64,000 bases of DNA from JAGQKC01 sp965223675 (GTDB taxonomy: Bacteria; Nitrospirota; Nitrospiria; Nitrospirales; UBA8639). Numbering within the stretch: position 1 is the first letter of the stretch; each line of letters starts with the position of its first letter. The position numbers were made by a program, and so were the translations under genes. The stretch lies in assembly GCA_965223675.1 (NCBI GenBank), contig OZ245013.1:806001-870000 (forward strand), in the 5' to 3' direction. Positions 7,898 through 16,476 of this stretch are shown piece after piece. Below the pieces are notes generated by a model, which was not told where the DNA came from, made no database searches, and saw only the letters and a list, made by a program, of their open reading frames with translations.

Positions 7898-8877
7898 AGG
7901 TCGATAGAACTCTCGTCACCCACATTTCGTGGCTCCTCGTGACAGCGTTTCTCTTCTTTACGGACATACAGGATGCGCTTGGAAAAAAAGTGTCTCTTTC
8001 AGACAAACTAAATTTTTCCGTGAAATTTAAGGATGAGGTCAACCCGTATCGGGTCCTTGGCATTTTTCTTAAGCCCGGCGAGCGAATTGAGCTTGAATGT
8101 GTATTCACGACATCGAAGAGTACCTTTACGATTTCGGCTCAGAAAGGAAACCCAGATCTGATTGCAAAAGAGCGATGGCGATGGACGGCCCCTCGTGAAC
8201 AAGGGCTTTATCCCATTACGATCACAGAAAAACTAAGTCAGATGTCTATGAAGCTTCAAGTGTTTGTGATGGTTCCATTTGCACCACAACATCAGAAACT
8301 TAACGGTTATAGAATCGGACAATATCCACTAAGACCGCTCAAGAACAATCCGGTCTACGCACCACCAACCGCATTGATTGAAGTGACCGAACACAATCGC
8401 AATGAACACGTGTCTCCGCATTTTACTCTGGGCCAGTTCATCTCAAAGCAAGCGGGTGGTTACCCGAAGTATCTCGCGCTTCGAGAACGACTGCTGTTAA
8501 AGCTAGAAATGATTCTCGAGGCCGTGAAAGAGCAGGGGATTCAGCTTTCGACGCTGCATGTGATGAGTGGTTTCCGCACGCCTTTCTACAACAAGGCCAT
8601 TGGTAATCCAACTCAGTATAGCCGGCACCTTTATGGAGACGCCGCTGATATTTTTGTCGATCGGGATCAGAATAATGTCATGGATGATCTTAACGGGGAT
8701 GGGAAGAGCACATTTGCAGATGCACAGACACTTGCCGATCTCATTGTCAGTCAATCAAAAAAAACCTGGTATCGCCCGTTTGTTGGCGGGCTTGGAATCT
8801 ATGGCCCAAGAAGTCATCGTGGCCCGTTTGTTCACGTGGATGTACGCGGCTACCCCGCACGATGGACAAATCCGTAG
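7894..8877 (+). CDS. Peptidase M15 / MepK-like peptidoglycan hydrolase
   Basis: 327 residues starting at the ATG that overlaps the transpeptidase stop. It has an N-terminal hydrophobic export segment (about 8-25) and a beta-rich middle domain. The C-terminal M15-type catalytic domain shows SGFRTPFYNK, then SRHLYGDAADIFVD (zinc-site H-x3-G-x-A-x-D, about 245-252) and a late HVDVRG. Family members cleave peptide bonds in peptidoglycan; E. coli MepK, next to ycbB, cuts 3-3 cross-links. Pairing with an L,D-transpeptidase suggests the same role here. It is longer than MepK because of the extra N-terminal domain. A short acidic insert (DRDQNNVMDDLNGDGK) looks Ca-loop-like. Confidence 0.85.
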   Translation: MKVDRTLVTHISWLLVTAFLFFTDIQDALGKKVSLSDKLNFSVKFKDEVNPYRVLGIFLKPGERIELECVFTTSKSTFTISAQKGNPDLIAKERWRWTAPREQGLYPITITEKLSQMSMKLQVFVMVPFAPQHQKLNGYRIGQYPLRPLKNNPVYAPPTALIEVTEHNRNEHVSPHFTLGQFISKQAGGYPKYLALRERLLLKLEMILEAVKEQGIQLSTLHVMSGFRTPFYNKAIGNPTQYSRHLYGDAADIFVDRDQNNVMDDLNGDGKSTFADAQTLADLIVSQSKKTWYRPFVGGLGIYGPRSHRGPFVHVDVRGYPARWTNP

Positions 8878-9004
8878 TACGAAAAGACGACTCTGTGTTG
8901 TCTACAAGAGGCCAGGATCGTCAAGTATCGTATCATATCGTTCAAGGACACATATAAGATAAACCTCTTTCAATAGAGGAAGTGCCAGAACTAAAGTTCT
9001 GACG

Positions 9005-10486
9005 CTACTTCTCCCATGCCTTTATTGCATCATCGATTTTGACATCTAAAAACTCACCCAATTGTTCTCCAAATTCCTTGTTAACCCTGTAGAAGTGATA
9101 GAGCTGTCTAGTTTGAATGTCCTTGGGTACACTATCCAAACTTTTCGCAAGATTTTCAATTAAGATATCGCGCCCCTTATCATCTAAGGTCTTTTCATAG
9201 AACATCCTGGGTTGTTCGTAATAATCATGGTCATCACAGGCATAACTATTGTACCGTGCGGCATCTCCATCGATTTTTAGCGGAGGTTCATCAAAGGCAG
9301 GATCTTCCATTGGACCATCATAGGTATTGGGCTCATAATTCACCGTATTGCTATGATTACCATCGACTCGCATGGATCCATCTCGGTGATAGGTGCGAAC
9401 CTTTGCATGTTTAGCTTGGTTGACGGGAATCTGGTCATAATTGACGCCTAGACGGTATCGATGAGCATCGCTGTAAGAAAGTAGTCGATTCTGCAAAACT
9501 TTGTCTGGAGAAAAACCAATACCCGGAACCCGGTTGCTCGGTTCAAATGCCGCTTGTTCAACTTCGGCAAAATAATTACTCGGATTTCCGTTCAATTGCA
9601 CCACGCCAACATCGTGTAGCGGATAATCGCCATGTGGCCAGACTTTCGTCAAATCAAATGGGTGCCAGTGATACGTCTCTGCCTCATTCTCAGGCATAAT
9701 TTGCACAGACAGTTTCCATTCGGGAAAATCTTTATCGATGATTGCCTGCCATAAATCTCTCGTAGAATAATCTGGATCTTCCCCTGCCATGTGCATGGCC
9801 TCATCAGCCGTAAAATTCTGTATTCCCTGTAAGGTTTTCACATGAAACTTCACCCAAAATCGCTCATCGTTCTCATTGATCAAGCTGTACGTATGACTTC
9901 CATAACCATTCATGAAGCGCGCGGACCTTGGGGTTCCTCGATCGCTAAATAAGAAAAGTACTTGATGCAGGGATTCGGGACTTAAAGACCAGTAATCCCA
10001 TTTCATCCAGTTAGGCTTTAAATGTGACTGGGGTTCGCGTTTTTGCGTATGAATAAAATCAGAAAATTTTAAAGGATCACGGATAAAAAAGATTGGGGTA
10101 TTATTTCCGACAAGATCCCAATTCCCTTCCTCGGTGTAAAATTTCATCGCAAAACCACGTGGGTCACGAACCGAATCGGCCGACCCGGCTTCACCTCCGA
10201 CAGTTGAAAAACGAAAAAAACATTCAGTTTGTTTTCCGATTCTCGAAAAAATTTTAGCTCTCGTAAATTGGGAAATGTCGTGTGTGACCGTAAACGTACC
10301 GTAGGCACCATACCCTTTTGCATGCACAACGCGTTCAGGAATCCTCTCCCGATTAAAATGAGCCATTTTTTCGATCAAATGCACATCTTGCATAAGCACC
10401 GGGCCACGAGGTCCAGCTGTCATGGAATGTTGATTATTGGAAATAGGACATCCTGCTTTTGACGTCAAAGACTTGTATTGATCCAT
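9005..10486 (-). CDS. katA: Catalase (monofunctional heme, small-subunit type)
   Basis: 493 residues, the usual length of clade-3 small-subunit catalases. Motifs: the active-site region RERIPERVVHAKGYGAYG with distal His about 55, the catalytic Asn region NWDLVGNNTPIFFIRD, and the proximal heme-ligand signature RLLSYSDAHRYRLG with its Tyr. It decomposes H2O2 to water and O2 in the cytoplasm. The start is set by CGAGGAGGACAT before ATG. It lies 73 bases after the double PRC-barrel gene on the same strand, so the two probably form an operon. The symbol is by family resemblance. Confidence 0.95.
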   Translation of the reverse strand: MDQYKSLTSKAGCPISNNQHSMTAGPRGPVLMQDVHLIEKMAHFNRERIPERVVHAKGYGAYGTFTVTHDISQFTRAKIFSRIGKQTECFFRFSTVGGEAGSADSVRDPRGFAMKFYTEEGNWDLVGNNTPIFFIRDPLKFSDFIHTQKREPQSHLKPNWMKWDYWSLSPESLHQVLFLFSDRGTPRSARFMNGYGSHTYSLINENDERFWVKFHVKTLQGIQNFTADEAMHMAGEDPDYSTRDLWQAIIDKDFPEWKLSVQIMPENEAETYHWHPFDLTKVWPHGDYPLHDVGVVQLNGNPSNYFAEVEQAAFEPSNRVPGIGFSPDKVLQNRLLSYSDAHRYRLGVNYDQIPVNQAKHAKVRTYHRDGSMRVDGNHSNTVNYEPNTYDGPMEDPAFDEPPLKIDGDAARYNSYACDDHDYYEQPRMFYEKTLDDKGRDILIENLAKSLDSVPKDIQTRQLYHFYRVNKEFGEQLGEFLDVKIDDAIKAWEK

Positions 10487-10559
10487 ATGTCCTCCTCGTT
10501 AAGACTGAAATCGTATAAATTGGGAAGGTTATGCCTTAGTTCCTAGAAATAATATCGTG

Positions 10560-11330
10560 TTATGACCAATATTTAGGCCGACCATAGTAGTCATAGAGTC
10601 GAGCCTCATATTCCCGATTGATCGGGAGGGAAGGGTCGAACTCAGGGCTGTGTTTGACTTCTTCTTGGGTCATATCAAGATCAACAGTTTGGTCCGACCA
10701 ACTTACGCTTTTAATCCATTCAGGAGAAATAAGGACCTTCTTTCCTGGAAGCCAGTTTCCAGTATTGACGATCATGTAATGGATTTTCCAGGTTGTGTCG
10801 TCAATGACAAAGTCCTCAACCTGGCCGATGTGTCCATCGCGAACTTGAATTGAATATCCACAGACTTCATTCACACTGCGCAGATGAGGGTCACCAGTAG
10901 GTACATGAAGGCTTTCTTGAACATCGGAAGGAACGATTTCTGGTGCCGGCGTCACACCAACCAAACCAAACGTGGCTCCTGCCGCTGGCTGAATGAAGGG
11001 TTTCTCTCCCCAATATCGTTGCCATGAAAAGTAGGCACGAAGCTTTTCCTCCTGCTGAATAGAGACTGGGGCATCGTCTTGAATATCGGGACTCTCTTCT
11101 ATTTGTTGTGCCGTGAGCCCGATCGGGAAGAGCCCCTGCTTCCAATCGGGTTGCCCCAGCGCCTCTGTGCCGATCAGTACGTGTCTGCCCGGCAACCAAT
11201 TACCCGAGTCAGCGACAAGATACCGAATGATCCAGAGGTGGTCGTCAAAGCAAAAGTCTTTGGCTGATCCGAGATTTTTATCGGTGGCGAAGAGTGTGTA
11301 ACCCAGCACGGCTTTAATAGTTCGCAACAT
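10560..11330 (-). CDS. Double PRC-barrel protein, upstream partner of catalase
   Basis: 256 residues with two PRC-barrel repeats, about 1-85 and 145-225. Each has the pattern ...GNWLPGxxVLI (GNWLPGRHVLI and GNWLPGKKVLI) preceded by a WxIxYxxxxxG strand, and each repeat is followed by a TYR/TRP-rich segment ending YWGEK or PKYWS. No signal peptide. GGGGGAGCGT precedes the ATG. It is a close paralogue of the 33202-33945 gene. It sits at the head of a probable operon with catalase. No exact TRGACA box was found in 11331-11470, only an isolated TGTCTA at 11422. Confidence 0.88.
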   Translation of the reverse strand: MLRTIKAVLGYTLFATDKNLGSAKDFCFDDHLWIIRYLVADSGNWLPGRHVLIGTEALGQPDWKQGLFPIGLTAQQIEESPDIQDDAPVSIQQEEKLRAYFSWQRYWGEKPFIQPAAGATFGLVGVTPAPEIVPSDVQESLHVPTGDPHLRSVNEVCGYSIQVRDGHIGQVEDFVIDDTTWKIHYMIVNTGNWLPGKKVLISPEWIKSVSWSDQTVDLDMTQEEVKHSPEFDPSLPINREYEARLYDYYGRPKYWS

Positions 11331-11546
11331 ACGCTCCCCCTTATGACAGAAGTCATCTTCTGTTTAGTTTTGACTTTCAACAGTTTTAATACGGCTCAAT
11401 TCATCATCCAACTGTAAGGGTTGTCTATAGTATCGTCTGACATGGAAAAACCAAGTTCCCAAGAAAGGTTTGATGAGCTATCTCGCAATGAAAAAGTTAG
11501 TTCATAACAAAGGCCGTAATGTAAAAAACAAGGAGGAAACTTTTAG

Positions 11547-11587
11547 AGCTGTGATCTCAGCAACTCATCGGTATCGGAATCACAGCT
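11547..11587 (-). terminator. Possible terminator overlapping the hemerythrin stop
   Basis: Arms AGCTGTGAT (11547-11555) and ATCACAGCT (11579-11587) form a 9-bp stem enclosing the stop codon. On the minus strand a pyrimidine-rich stretch ending in six T follows. The loop is 23 bases, long for an intrinsic terminator. Confidence 0.35.
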
Positions 11588-12009
11588 TTTGCTTTTTCAA
11601 ATTGTTTGGCCATATCTTTGGCTTCTTGATCAGAAAAAATATTTCTCGCGTTCTGAAATATCTCTTCTTCTTCTCCAAGAATATGATGTTGGACGTCGTC
11701 GTAGAAATGCATGAGCTTATTGAGCCATGTGCTGCTATTCATATCCATACTTTCAAGATCTTCTAATGTCCTAGCGACGTGATCGTGATCCTCTATGGCC
11801 TGTTCGACGTTTGAGTGGAGTGAATGATGTCGTCTGAGCTCCATGTAAAAGACTTGCTCTTCGGCCTCACCATGGGCAATTAGGGCGGCCTTGAGCTTTG
11901 CAAAGATCGCGTTTCGTGATGTGCCGTTTAGGTGGGGAGGTTGCTCGAGTTCAACAAAAAGTTGTTTCACTTCCTGATGATCGTTTCTCAGAGCTTGATA
12001 AATATCCAT
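11557..12009 (-). CDS. Hemerythrin HHE-domain protein
   Basis: 150-residue paralogue of the 230-679 gene, starting MDIYQALRNDHQEVKQLF. Metal-ligand-type histidines and acids appear at DHQEVK (about 10), AHGEAEEQVFY (about 45-55), EDHDHVART (about 74) and HHILGEEEEIF (about 112-122). The expected product is a four-helix bundle with a di-iron centre; O2, NO, peroxide or iron handling are the usual family roles. Cytoplasmic. GTGGAGGCTAATT precedes the ATG. Box E with an extended -10 lies 93 bases upstream, so this copy is placed in the TRGACA regulon, unlike the first one, where I find no box. Confidence 0.92.
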   Translation of the reverse strand: MDIYQALRNDHQEVKQLFVELEQPPHLNGTSRNAIFAKLKAALIAHGEAEEQVFYMELRRHHSLHSNVEQAIEDHDHVARTLEDLESMDMNSSTWLNKLMHFYDDVQHHILGEEEEIFQNARNIFSDQEAKDMAKQFEKAKAVIPIPMSC

Positions 12010-12101
12010 AATTAGCCTCCACTAAGAGAATGTTGTGCGACTGCAGTGAATGCATGACTACGGCAGGATGGCATTAGAGCACACGACAGATTTTTCTGTT
12101 A

Positions 12102-12137
12102 TGGACAAATTCGCTAACGTGTGCGGCGAATTGTCTA
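12102..12137 (-). promoter_or_regulatory. TRGACA box E
   Basis: Exact match, TGGACA-N24-TGTCTA; the halves extend to ACAAATT and AATTGTCT. On the minus strand TGC-TCTAAT (hexamer 12073-12078) follows at the standard offset. It serves the hemerythrin gene. The 12010-12476 gap holds this site and the oppositely oriented box F. Confidence 0.8.
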
Positions 12138-12351
12138 ACACTCCTTGAGGAAGGCTATGCACAGCCGAAAATCATTCAAACAACAACATTTAGCTGTCCA
12201 CCTCTCAACTTTTTGATCAAACTAGATAACGCATGAATTTACCATTCAGCCATATTATCAAAAGCTGATGACATGCTTGTGCTAGACCCCGAGTCATCAA
12301 TGGCAAATAGAGATAAAAGACATGACAGCATGCCAACTATTGAAAGATTGG

Positions 12352-12388
12352 CGGACAAATTCCACGGAGGCCACTATCTGAATGTCTA
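12352..12388 (+). promoter_or_regulatory. TRGACA box F
   Basis: CGGACA-N25-TGTCTA; the only site with spacing 25 rather than 24. TTGG-CATAAT (hexamer 12412-12417) is a clear extended -10 at 29 bases from TGTCTA. It serves the TrkH gene at 12477, with a leader of about 50 bases. Confidence 0.7.
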
Positions 12389-12476
12389 ATTCTTTTTATA
12401 TCAGCGCTTGGCATAATAGCGGATGCCTGCAGGGTAAAGAGTTGCTCTCGCACCTCATCATGATCAACCCAGCCCT

Positions 12477-13997
12477 ATGGAATCCATGAGCGCCCGACTT
12501 TCATTGAATGCGATAGGTCATGATCTTGGTCTGTTGCTACACATTCCGGGCGCCATAGCGCTGTTCAGTCTCTTCATTGTTGTTGGGTTCGGCGAATGGT
12601 TTACGCTGCCAGGGTTTCTGATTACGGTCCTGCTGGGCCTTGGTGGCGGACAACTCCTCTATCGCTGTTGTCCACAGGGAGGGGCAAGCCCTTCACCACA
12701 GCCTATGATAGTTGTGGCTCTCGGCTGGCTATTGATCGCATTGTTCAGTGCGTTTCCGTTCTATCTGGCTGCACAATTAGGCCACGAATTGAGCGAGACT
12801 ACTCGTGCCTTCAGTCACCCATTGAACGCCTTGTTTGAATCCATGTCTGGATTTACGAGCACGGGCTTAAGCATGACACAGGATCCGAATGCTTTGCCGA
12901 TGAGTCTCCAATGGTGGCGTAGTGTGAATGAATGGGTAGGTGGAGTGGGGGTCATAGTCTTAGCATTGGCCTTAATTGAGCCATCTGAAGATAACTATGC
13001 TCCCTATTCTGCGGAAACACGTTCCTCGCAATTAGGAGAAAGCATCAAAGAGTCGGCACGTAGAATCTGGGGAATTTTTATGGGATATACTCTTCTAGCA
13101 ATTGCGCTGTTCTACGTGGCAGGCATGCCAATCTGGGAAGCGGTCAATCATGGGATGACGGGCATTGCGACTGGAGGATTCACGATCACATCGCATAGCT
13201 TTCGCGACTACGACATTATCATCAAATCTGCAGCTATCTTCATAATGGTGCTTGGGGTTGTCAGCTTTCCTATTCATCACGCACTACTTGTTCGTCGTGA
13301 CCTGAATTTTGTGATTCGGCACTCGCAAATGAAAACATTTGTCGTCTTATTTGGTTTGGGATTGATGATGCTCTTTTTATTACCCATCTTCCGAAATATT
13401 CCAACTACACTCATCGATCAGACTTTCCAATGGACCTCTGCGCTAGGTACGTGCGGATTTAATTCTGTGAAACTAGCGGCATGGTCGCAACCAACCCTAT
13501 TTCTTCTGACAATCGGCATGTTCATAGGAGGGATGGCTGGTTCGACAACCGGGGGACTCAAGGCGAATCGGGTTACATGGTTGTATAAAGCCATGTATTG
13601 GAGGCTCCGAAGCTTCTGGATCAAAGACAAGAAGGAAGAACAGTATTTCTACGATGAGAGAGAGGTGGACGAGGCTGTTGCGATGCGCCGCGTAGGATCC
13701 GCTGCCTTATTGGCATGCCTCTACATCGTGACGCTGGTCACCGGCACACTTGTCCTTTTTGCCTTACTCGGCGATCGATATAACTTATATGAAATATTAT
13801 TTGAGGTCACATCGGCATTGGGTGGTGTCGGTCTAAGTGTGGGTATCACAAGCACTGCTTTGTCCAGCACGGCCAAGCTCACGTTGATGGTACTAATGTG
13901 GATGGGCCGGCTCGAAATTCTTGCAGTGATCGTATTGGTCTTGAGTCCGTTCATGAGTGAGTCCAGCAGGTACTCTGTTCAACCGGTAAAGAAATAG
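12477..13997 (+). CDS. trkH: TrkH/KtrB-family K+ transporter membrane subunit
   Basis: 506 residues with about ten membrane segments arranged as repeated M1-P-M2 units. Pore-loop motifs are SMSGFTSTGLS (about 122-132), GMTGIATGGFTI (about 225-236), SALGTCGFNSV (about 322-332) and TSALGGVGLSVG (about 446-457), each with the Gly expected in a Trk/Ktr selectivity filter. It should form the K+ (or Na+)-conducting subunit in the inner membrane and needs an RCK partner; TrkA-like genes lie at 43.5-46.4 kb. A second TrkH is at 44231-45697. It ends 8 bases before the hydroxylase-like gene, so they are likely co-transcribed from box F. Start: ATG at 12477, with an alternative at 12486. Confidence 0.92.
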   Translation: MESMSARLSLNAIGHDLGLLLHIPGAIALFSLFIVVGFGEWFTLPGFLITVLLGLGGGQLLYRCCPQGGASPSPQPMIVVALGWLLIALFSAFPFYLAAQLGHELSETTRAFSHPLNALFESMSGFTSTGLSMTQDPNALPMSLQWWRSVNEWVGGVGVIVLALALIEPSEDNYAPYSAETRSSQLGESIKESARRIWGIFMGYTLLAIALFYVAGMPIWEAVNHGMTGIATGGFTITSHSFRDYDIIIKSAAIFIMVLGVVSFPIHHALLVRRDLNFVIRHSQMKTFVVLFGLGLMMLFLLPIFRNIPTTLIDQTFQWTSALGTCGFNSVKLAAWSQPTLFLLTIGMFIGGMAGSTTGGLKANRVTWLYKAMYWRLRSFWIKDKKEEQYFYDEREVDEAVAMRRVGSAALLACLYIVTLVTGTLVLFALLGDRYNLYEILFEVTSALGGVGLSVGITSTALSSTAKLTLMVLMWMGRLEILAVIVLVLSPFMSESSRYSVQPVKK

Positions 13998-14005
13998 GAG
14001 TGGTT

Positions 14006-14815
14006 ATGCCGCAGCAGAGAAGTTCGGTGAATACTGACGTAAACGTAGGAACGGTTAACTGGCTACAGAACTTCAAGGCCCTGAGGCGTGAATGGTGTAA
14101 AAAACAAGGGAAGAGAATTCTTCGAGCCTTATTTGCATACTTAGGGAGTCAGTCTTTAGTGGGTGATCCTCCAGTGTTCGATAACTCTCAATTTCACTGG
14201 ACCAAAACCCTTGAAATAAATTATGCAGTGATACGCAGCGAGTTGGAAACCCTCCTACGCATGAGAAAATATATTCCTTTTTTCCACGAACTTTCCCCGG
14301 ATCAACAAAAAATATCAACTGGAAAAAATTGGAGGACTTTTTTTCTTAAGGGGTTTGGGTATGAGACTAAACAGAGTTGGAAACGATGTCCAGAAACCAT
14401 GAAAGTGTTGAATAGGATTCCCCATCTTCGAACCGCTTTTTTTTCGATTCTTGGACCCAATTATCATATTCCCCACCATCGAGGCGTCACAAAAGGGCTC
14501 ATCCGTTGTCATCTTGCATTGATTGTTCCAGAAAGACGAGATCAGTGCGTAATGAGAGTAGGCGATCAAAACTGCGAATGGGAAGAAGGCCGCTGTCTTG
14601 TCTTCGATGATACATATGACCACGAAGTCTGGAATGCCACGGATCAAGAACGAATTGTTCTGCTAATAGACGTAGACCGACCCATGCGACTAGTGGGTCG
14701 GATCATCAATAAATGTTTGCTTATGGGGATTCGAAGAAGTGCCTACGTACAGGATGCACGAAAGAATCTTAAAATGTGGGAAGCCCTGTATGATCAGGTA
14801 GGAGCAAAAAAATAG
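14006..14815 (+). CDS. Aspartyl/asparaginyl beta-hydroxylase-family protein
   Basis: 269 residues; the ATG at 14006 follows AGGAG with 5-base spacing, better than the GTG at 14000. The C-terminal half matches the Fe(II)/2-oxoglutarate dioxygenase domain of the AspH family (PF05118): IPHHRGVTKGLIRCHLAL, then VGDQNCEWEEGRCLVFDDTYDHEVWN and ERIVLLIDVDRP. The likely iron ligands are the His of the HHRG region and the His of DHEVWN. Bacterial members hydroxylate proteins or lipid A acyl chains; the substrate here is unknown. It directly follows trkH, an unusual pairing. Confidence 0.82.
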   Translation: MPQQRSSVNTDVNVGTVNWLQNFKALRREWCKKQGKRILRALFAYLGSQSLVGDPPVFDNSQFHWTKTLEINYAVIRSELETLLRMRKYIPFFHELSPDQQKISTGKNWRTFFLKGFGYETKQSWKRCPETMKVLNRIPHLRTAFFSILGPNYHIPHHRGVTKGLIRCHLALIVPERRDQCVMRVGDQNCEWEEGRCLVFDDTYDHEVWNATDQERIVLLIDVDRPMRLVGRIINKCLLMGIRRSAYVQDARKNLKMWEALYDQVGAKK

Positions 14816-15339
14816 CACATGTTATGCACAACCATCTACAACCAGTCGAAGCCCTTCCTGCTTCCATTGGAACCAATTCATGGAACTTACGAAATTAGTA
14901 GCACAATAATTGCGCGCCTATGCCCTTGGATGGGTCTAGACGGTAACCGATAAAAACTTACGTCACTCGTATGGGCAAAGACGAAGCAAAAGCATGGTGC
15001 TCGCGATTTAACTCGGTGGGGACGATGTATCTCTCAAGATCACAGTGGGGTTGGTGGGGCCATTGAAGTATGACCAATGAGCTGCAGCCTTTTTTTGATC
15101 TTCGTGCTTAGTCAATTATATTCAATTAAAGAACAGTAGAACCCTTTTCATTCGAAATCACAGATGCTCGAGACCCATCAATTTGTGCGCCATGGCTTGC
15201 CCTATCTTCTTGGCCTTGTAGCCATCATTTGGGGTATCATCGCCTCACTAAGCGGCTACTTCCGATGGGTGTAGTATGGATTTTCTTGGTTGAAGCTGTG
15301 AGTTGCATGGTTGAACTCACGTATTGAAAGAAAGGATAG
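14816..15339 (+). other. Gene-poor gap
   Basis: No convincing gene fills this stretch. It holds a possible 36-codon membrane peptide (15164-15274), a run of seven T at about 15090 after GAGCTGCAGCC that could aid termination of the preceding operon, and no TRGACA box. Short frames such as one starting at 14970 lack ribosome-binding sites. Confidence 0.6.
15164..15274 (+). CDS. Possible 36-residue membrane peptide
   Basis: The ATG-to-TAG frame encodes MLETHQFVRHG followed by a hydrophobic span LPYLLGLVAIIWGIIASL and a basic end, GYFRWV. The composition looks like a real small membrane protein, but no ribosome-binding site precedes the ATG (GAAATCACAG). It could also be a remnant of a longer gene. 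Confidence 0.3.
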   Translation: MLETHQFVRHGLPYLLGLVAIIWGIIASLSGYFRWV

Positions 15340-16434
15340 ATGTGTATGAATAGATTTGTCTGCCATTGTAGTAATGTCTTGTTTTTCGAAAATACTCAAT
15401 GTGTGGCATGTGGATCAGAAGTTGGTTGGTGCCCTGGCTGCAAACGTATTACCGGGTTGATCAAGAATTCTAACGGAAGCTATCAATGTGGGGCTGCTGA
15501 ATGTCCTTCACAACTCGTAAAATGCCATAATTATGAAGTCGAACATGTCTGCAATCGATGTATTTCGGCTAATTCTAAGAACAGCTCTATGACTCAGTTG
15601 TGTGACTATTGTCGTTATAATGACACGATACCCGATCTTTCAATTGAAGAAAATCGAGAGCGTTGGTATCGTCTTGAAACTGCTAAAAGACGATTGTTGT
15701 ATACCTTAGATTTGCTAAGTCTTCCTTACGGCAAAGCTGAAGACGGAATTCACCCTGCTCTGTCATTTGATTTTAAAGCGGATGCGAGTCACGCTGAGAA
15801 TGTCTGGCAACCCATCGGAGAGCGAGAACAAGTGTATACAGGTCATCAGAACGGAAAAATCACGATTAATCTTCGAGAAGCCGAAGACGTGGAACGAGAA
15901 AAATTACGGGTCTCCTTGGGGGAGACCCATCGAACAATTATTGGACATTTTCGGCATGAAATCGCGCATTATTACTGGGAGATGTTGATACAGGGAAAAC
16001 AAGAAGAAGCGTTTAACGAGGTGTTCGGAGATTTTCAAAACCCGACCTATTCACAGGCTCTTGAACGGCATTATAAGGAAGGGCCACCTTCCGACTGGCC
16101 AGAGAGTTTTATTAGCGCTTATGCGACTATGCATCCATGGGAAGATTTTGCGGAAACTTTTGCCAAATACCTTGCCATTGTTAGTGTCTTGGATACCGCA
16201 AAGCATAACTTTCTGAAAGATGCTGTCGATCCCATGAAGGCAGAAATTATGGGAATGATTCAATCCTACCAAAGTCTTGGGCTTGTGCTAAACGAAATGA
16301 ATCGAGAAATGGGATTAATCGATTTGATGCCGGAGGTCCTGCATCCCCCTGTTGTCAAAAAGTTAGACTTTATTCATCAACTGATTCGAGTTTCACGTTC
16401 GGGAACTCTTTCCCGTGCTGGTGCCTCCGTCTAG
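15340..16434 (+). CDS. Zinc-ribbon putative zinc metallopeptidase (DUF2248 type)
   Basis: 364 residues. The N-terminus has zinc-ribbon pairs CHCSNVLFFENTQCVAC and CPGCKRI (about 7-40), then two further Cys pairs (CNRCIS and CDYC). The catalytic part shows GHFRHEIAHYYWE (HExxH-type, about 205-217) followed by FGD and a later HPWEDFAETFA with a candidate third ligand. This matches the family annotated as putative zinc-binding peptidase with an N-terminal zinc-ribbon. Cytoplasmic, substrate unknown. AAAGGATAG precedes the ATG. It converges with mgtE with only 42 bases between them. Confidence 0.85.
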   Translation: MCMNRFVCHCSNVLFFENTQCVACGSEVGWCPGCKRITGLIKNSNGSYQCGAAECPSQLVKCHNYEVEHVCNRCISANSKNSSMTQLCDYCRYNDTIPDLSIEENRERWYRLETAKRRLLYTLDLLSLPYGKAEDGIHPALSFDFKADASHAENVWQPIGEREQVYTGHQNGKITINLREAEDVEREKLRVSLGETHRTIIGHFRHEIAHYYWEMLIQGKQEEAFNEVFGDFQNPTYSQALERHYKEGPPSDWPESFISAYATMHPWEDFAETFAKYLAIVSVLDTAKHNFLKDAVDPMKAEIMGMIQSYQSLGLVLNEMNREMGLIDLMPEVLHPPVVKKLDFIHQLIRVSRSGTLSRAGASV

Positions 16435-16476
16435 ACAAAACCTCTATGAAACATTCATATTGATAACAGCGAACTC

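Noticed and set aside
11331..11470. A TRGACA box before the PRC-catalase operon
   Set aside because: TGTCTA at 11422 has no partner at spacing 24 or 25.
11470..11766. Plus-strand 98-codon frame
   Set aside because: Shadow of the hemerythrin gene and its 3' end.
12010..12476. Sigma-54 promoters in the box-containing gaps
   Set aside because: I looked for TGGC-N7-TGC patterns after several boxes and saw none.
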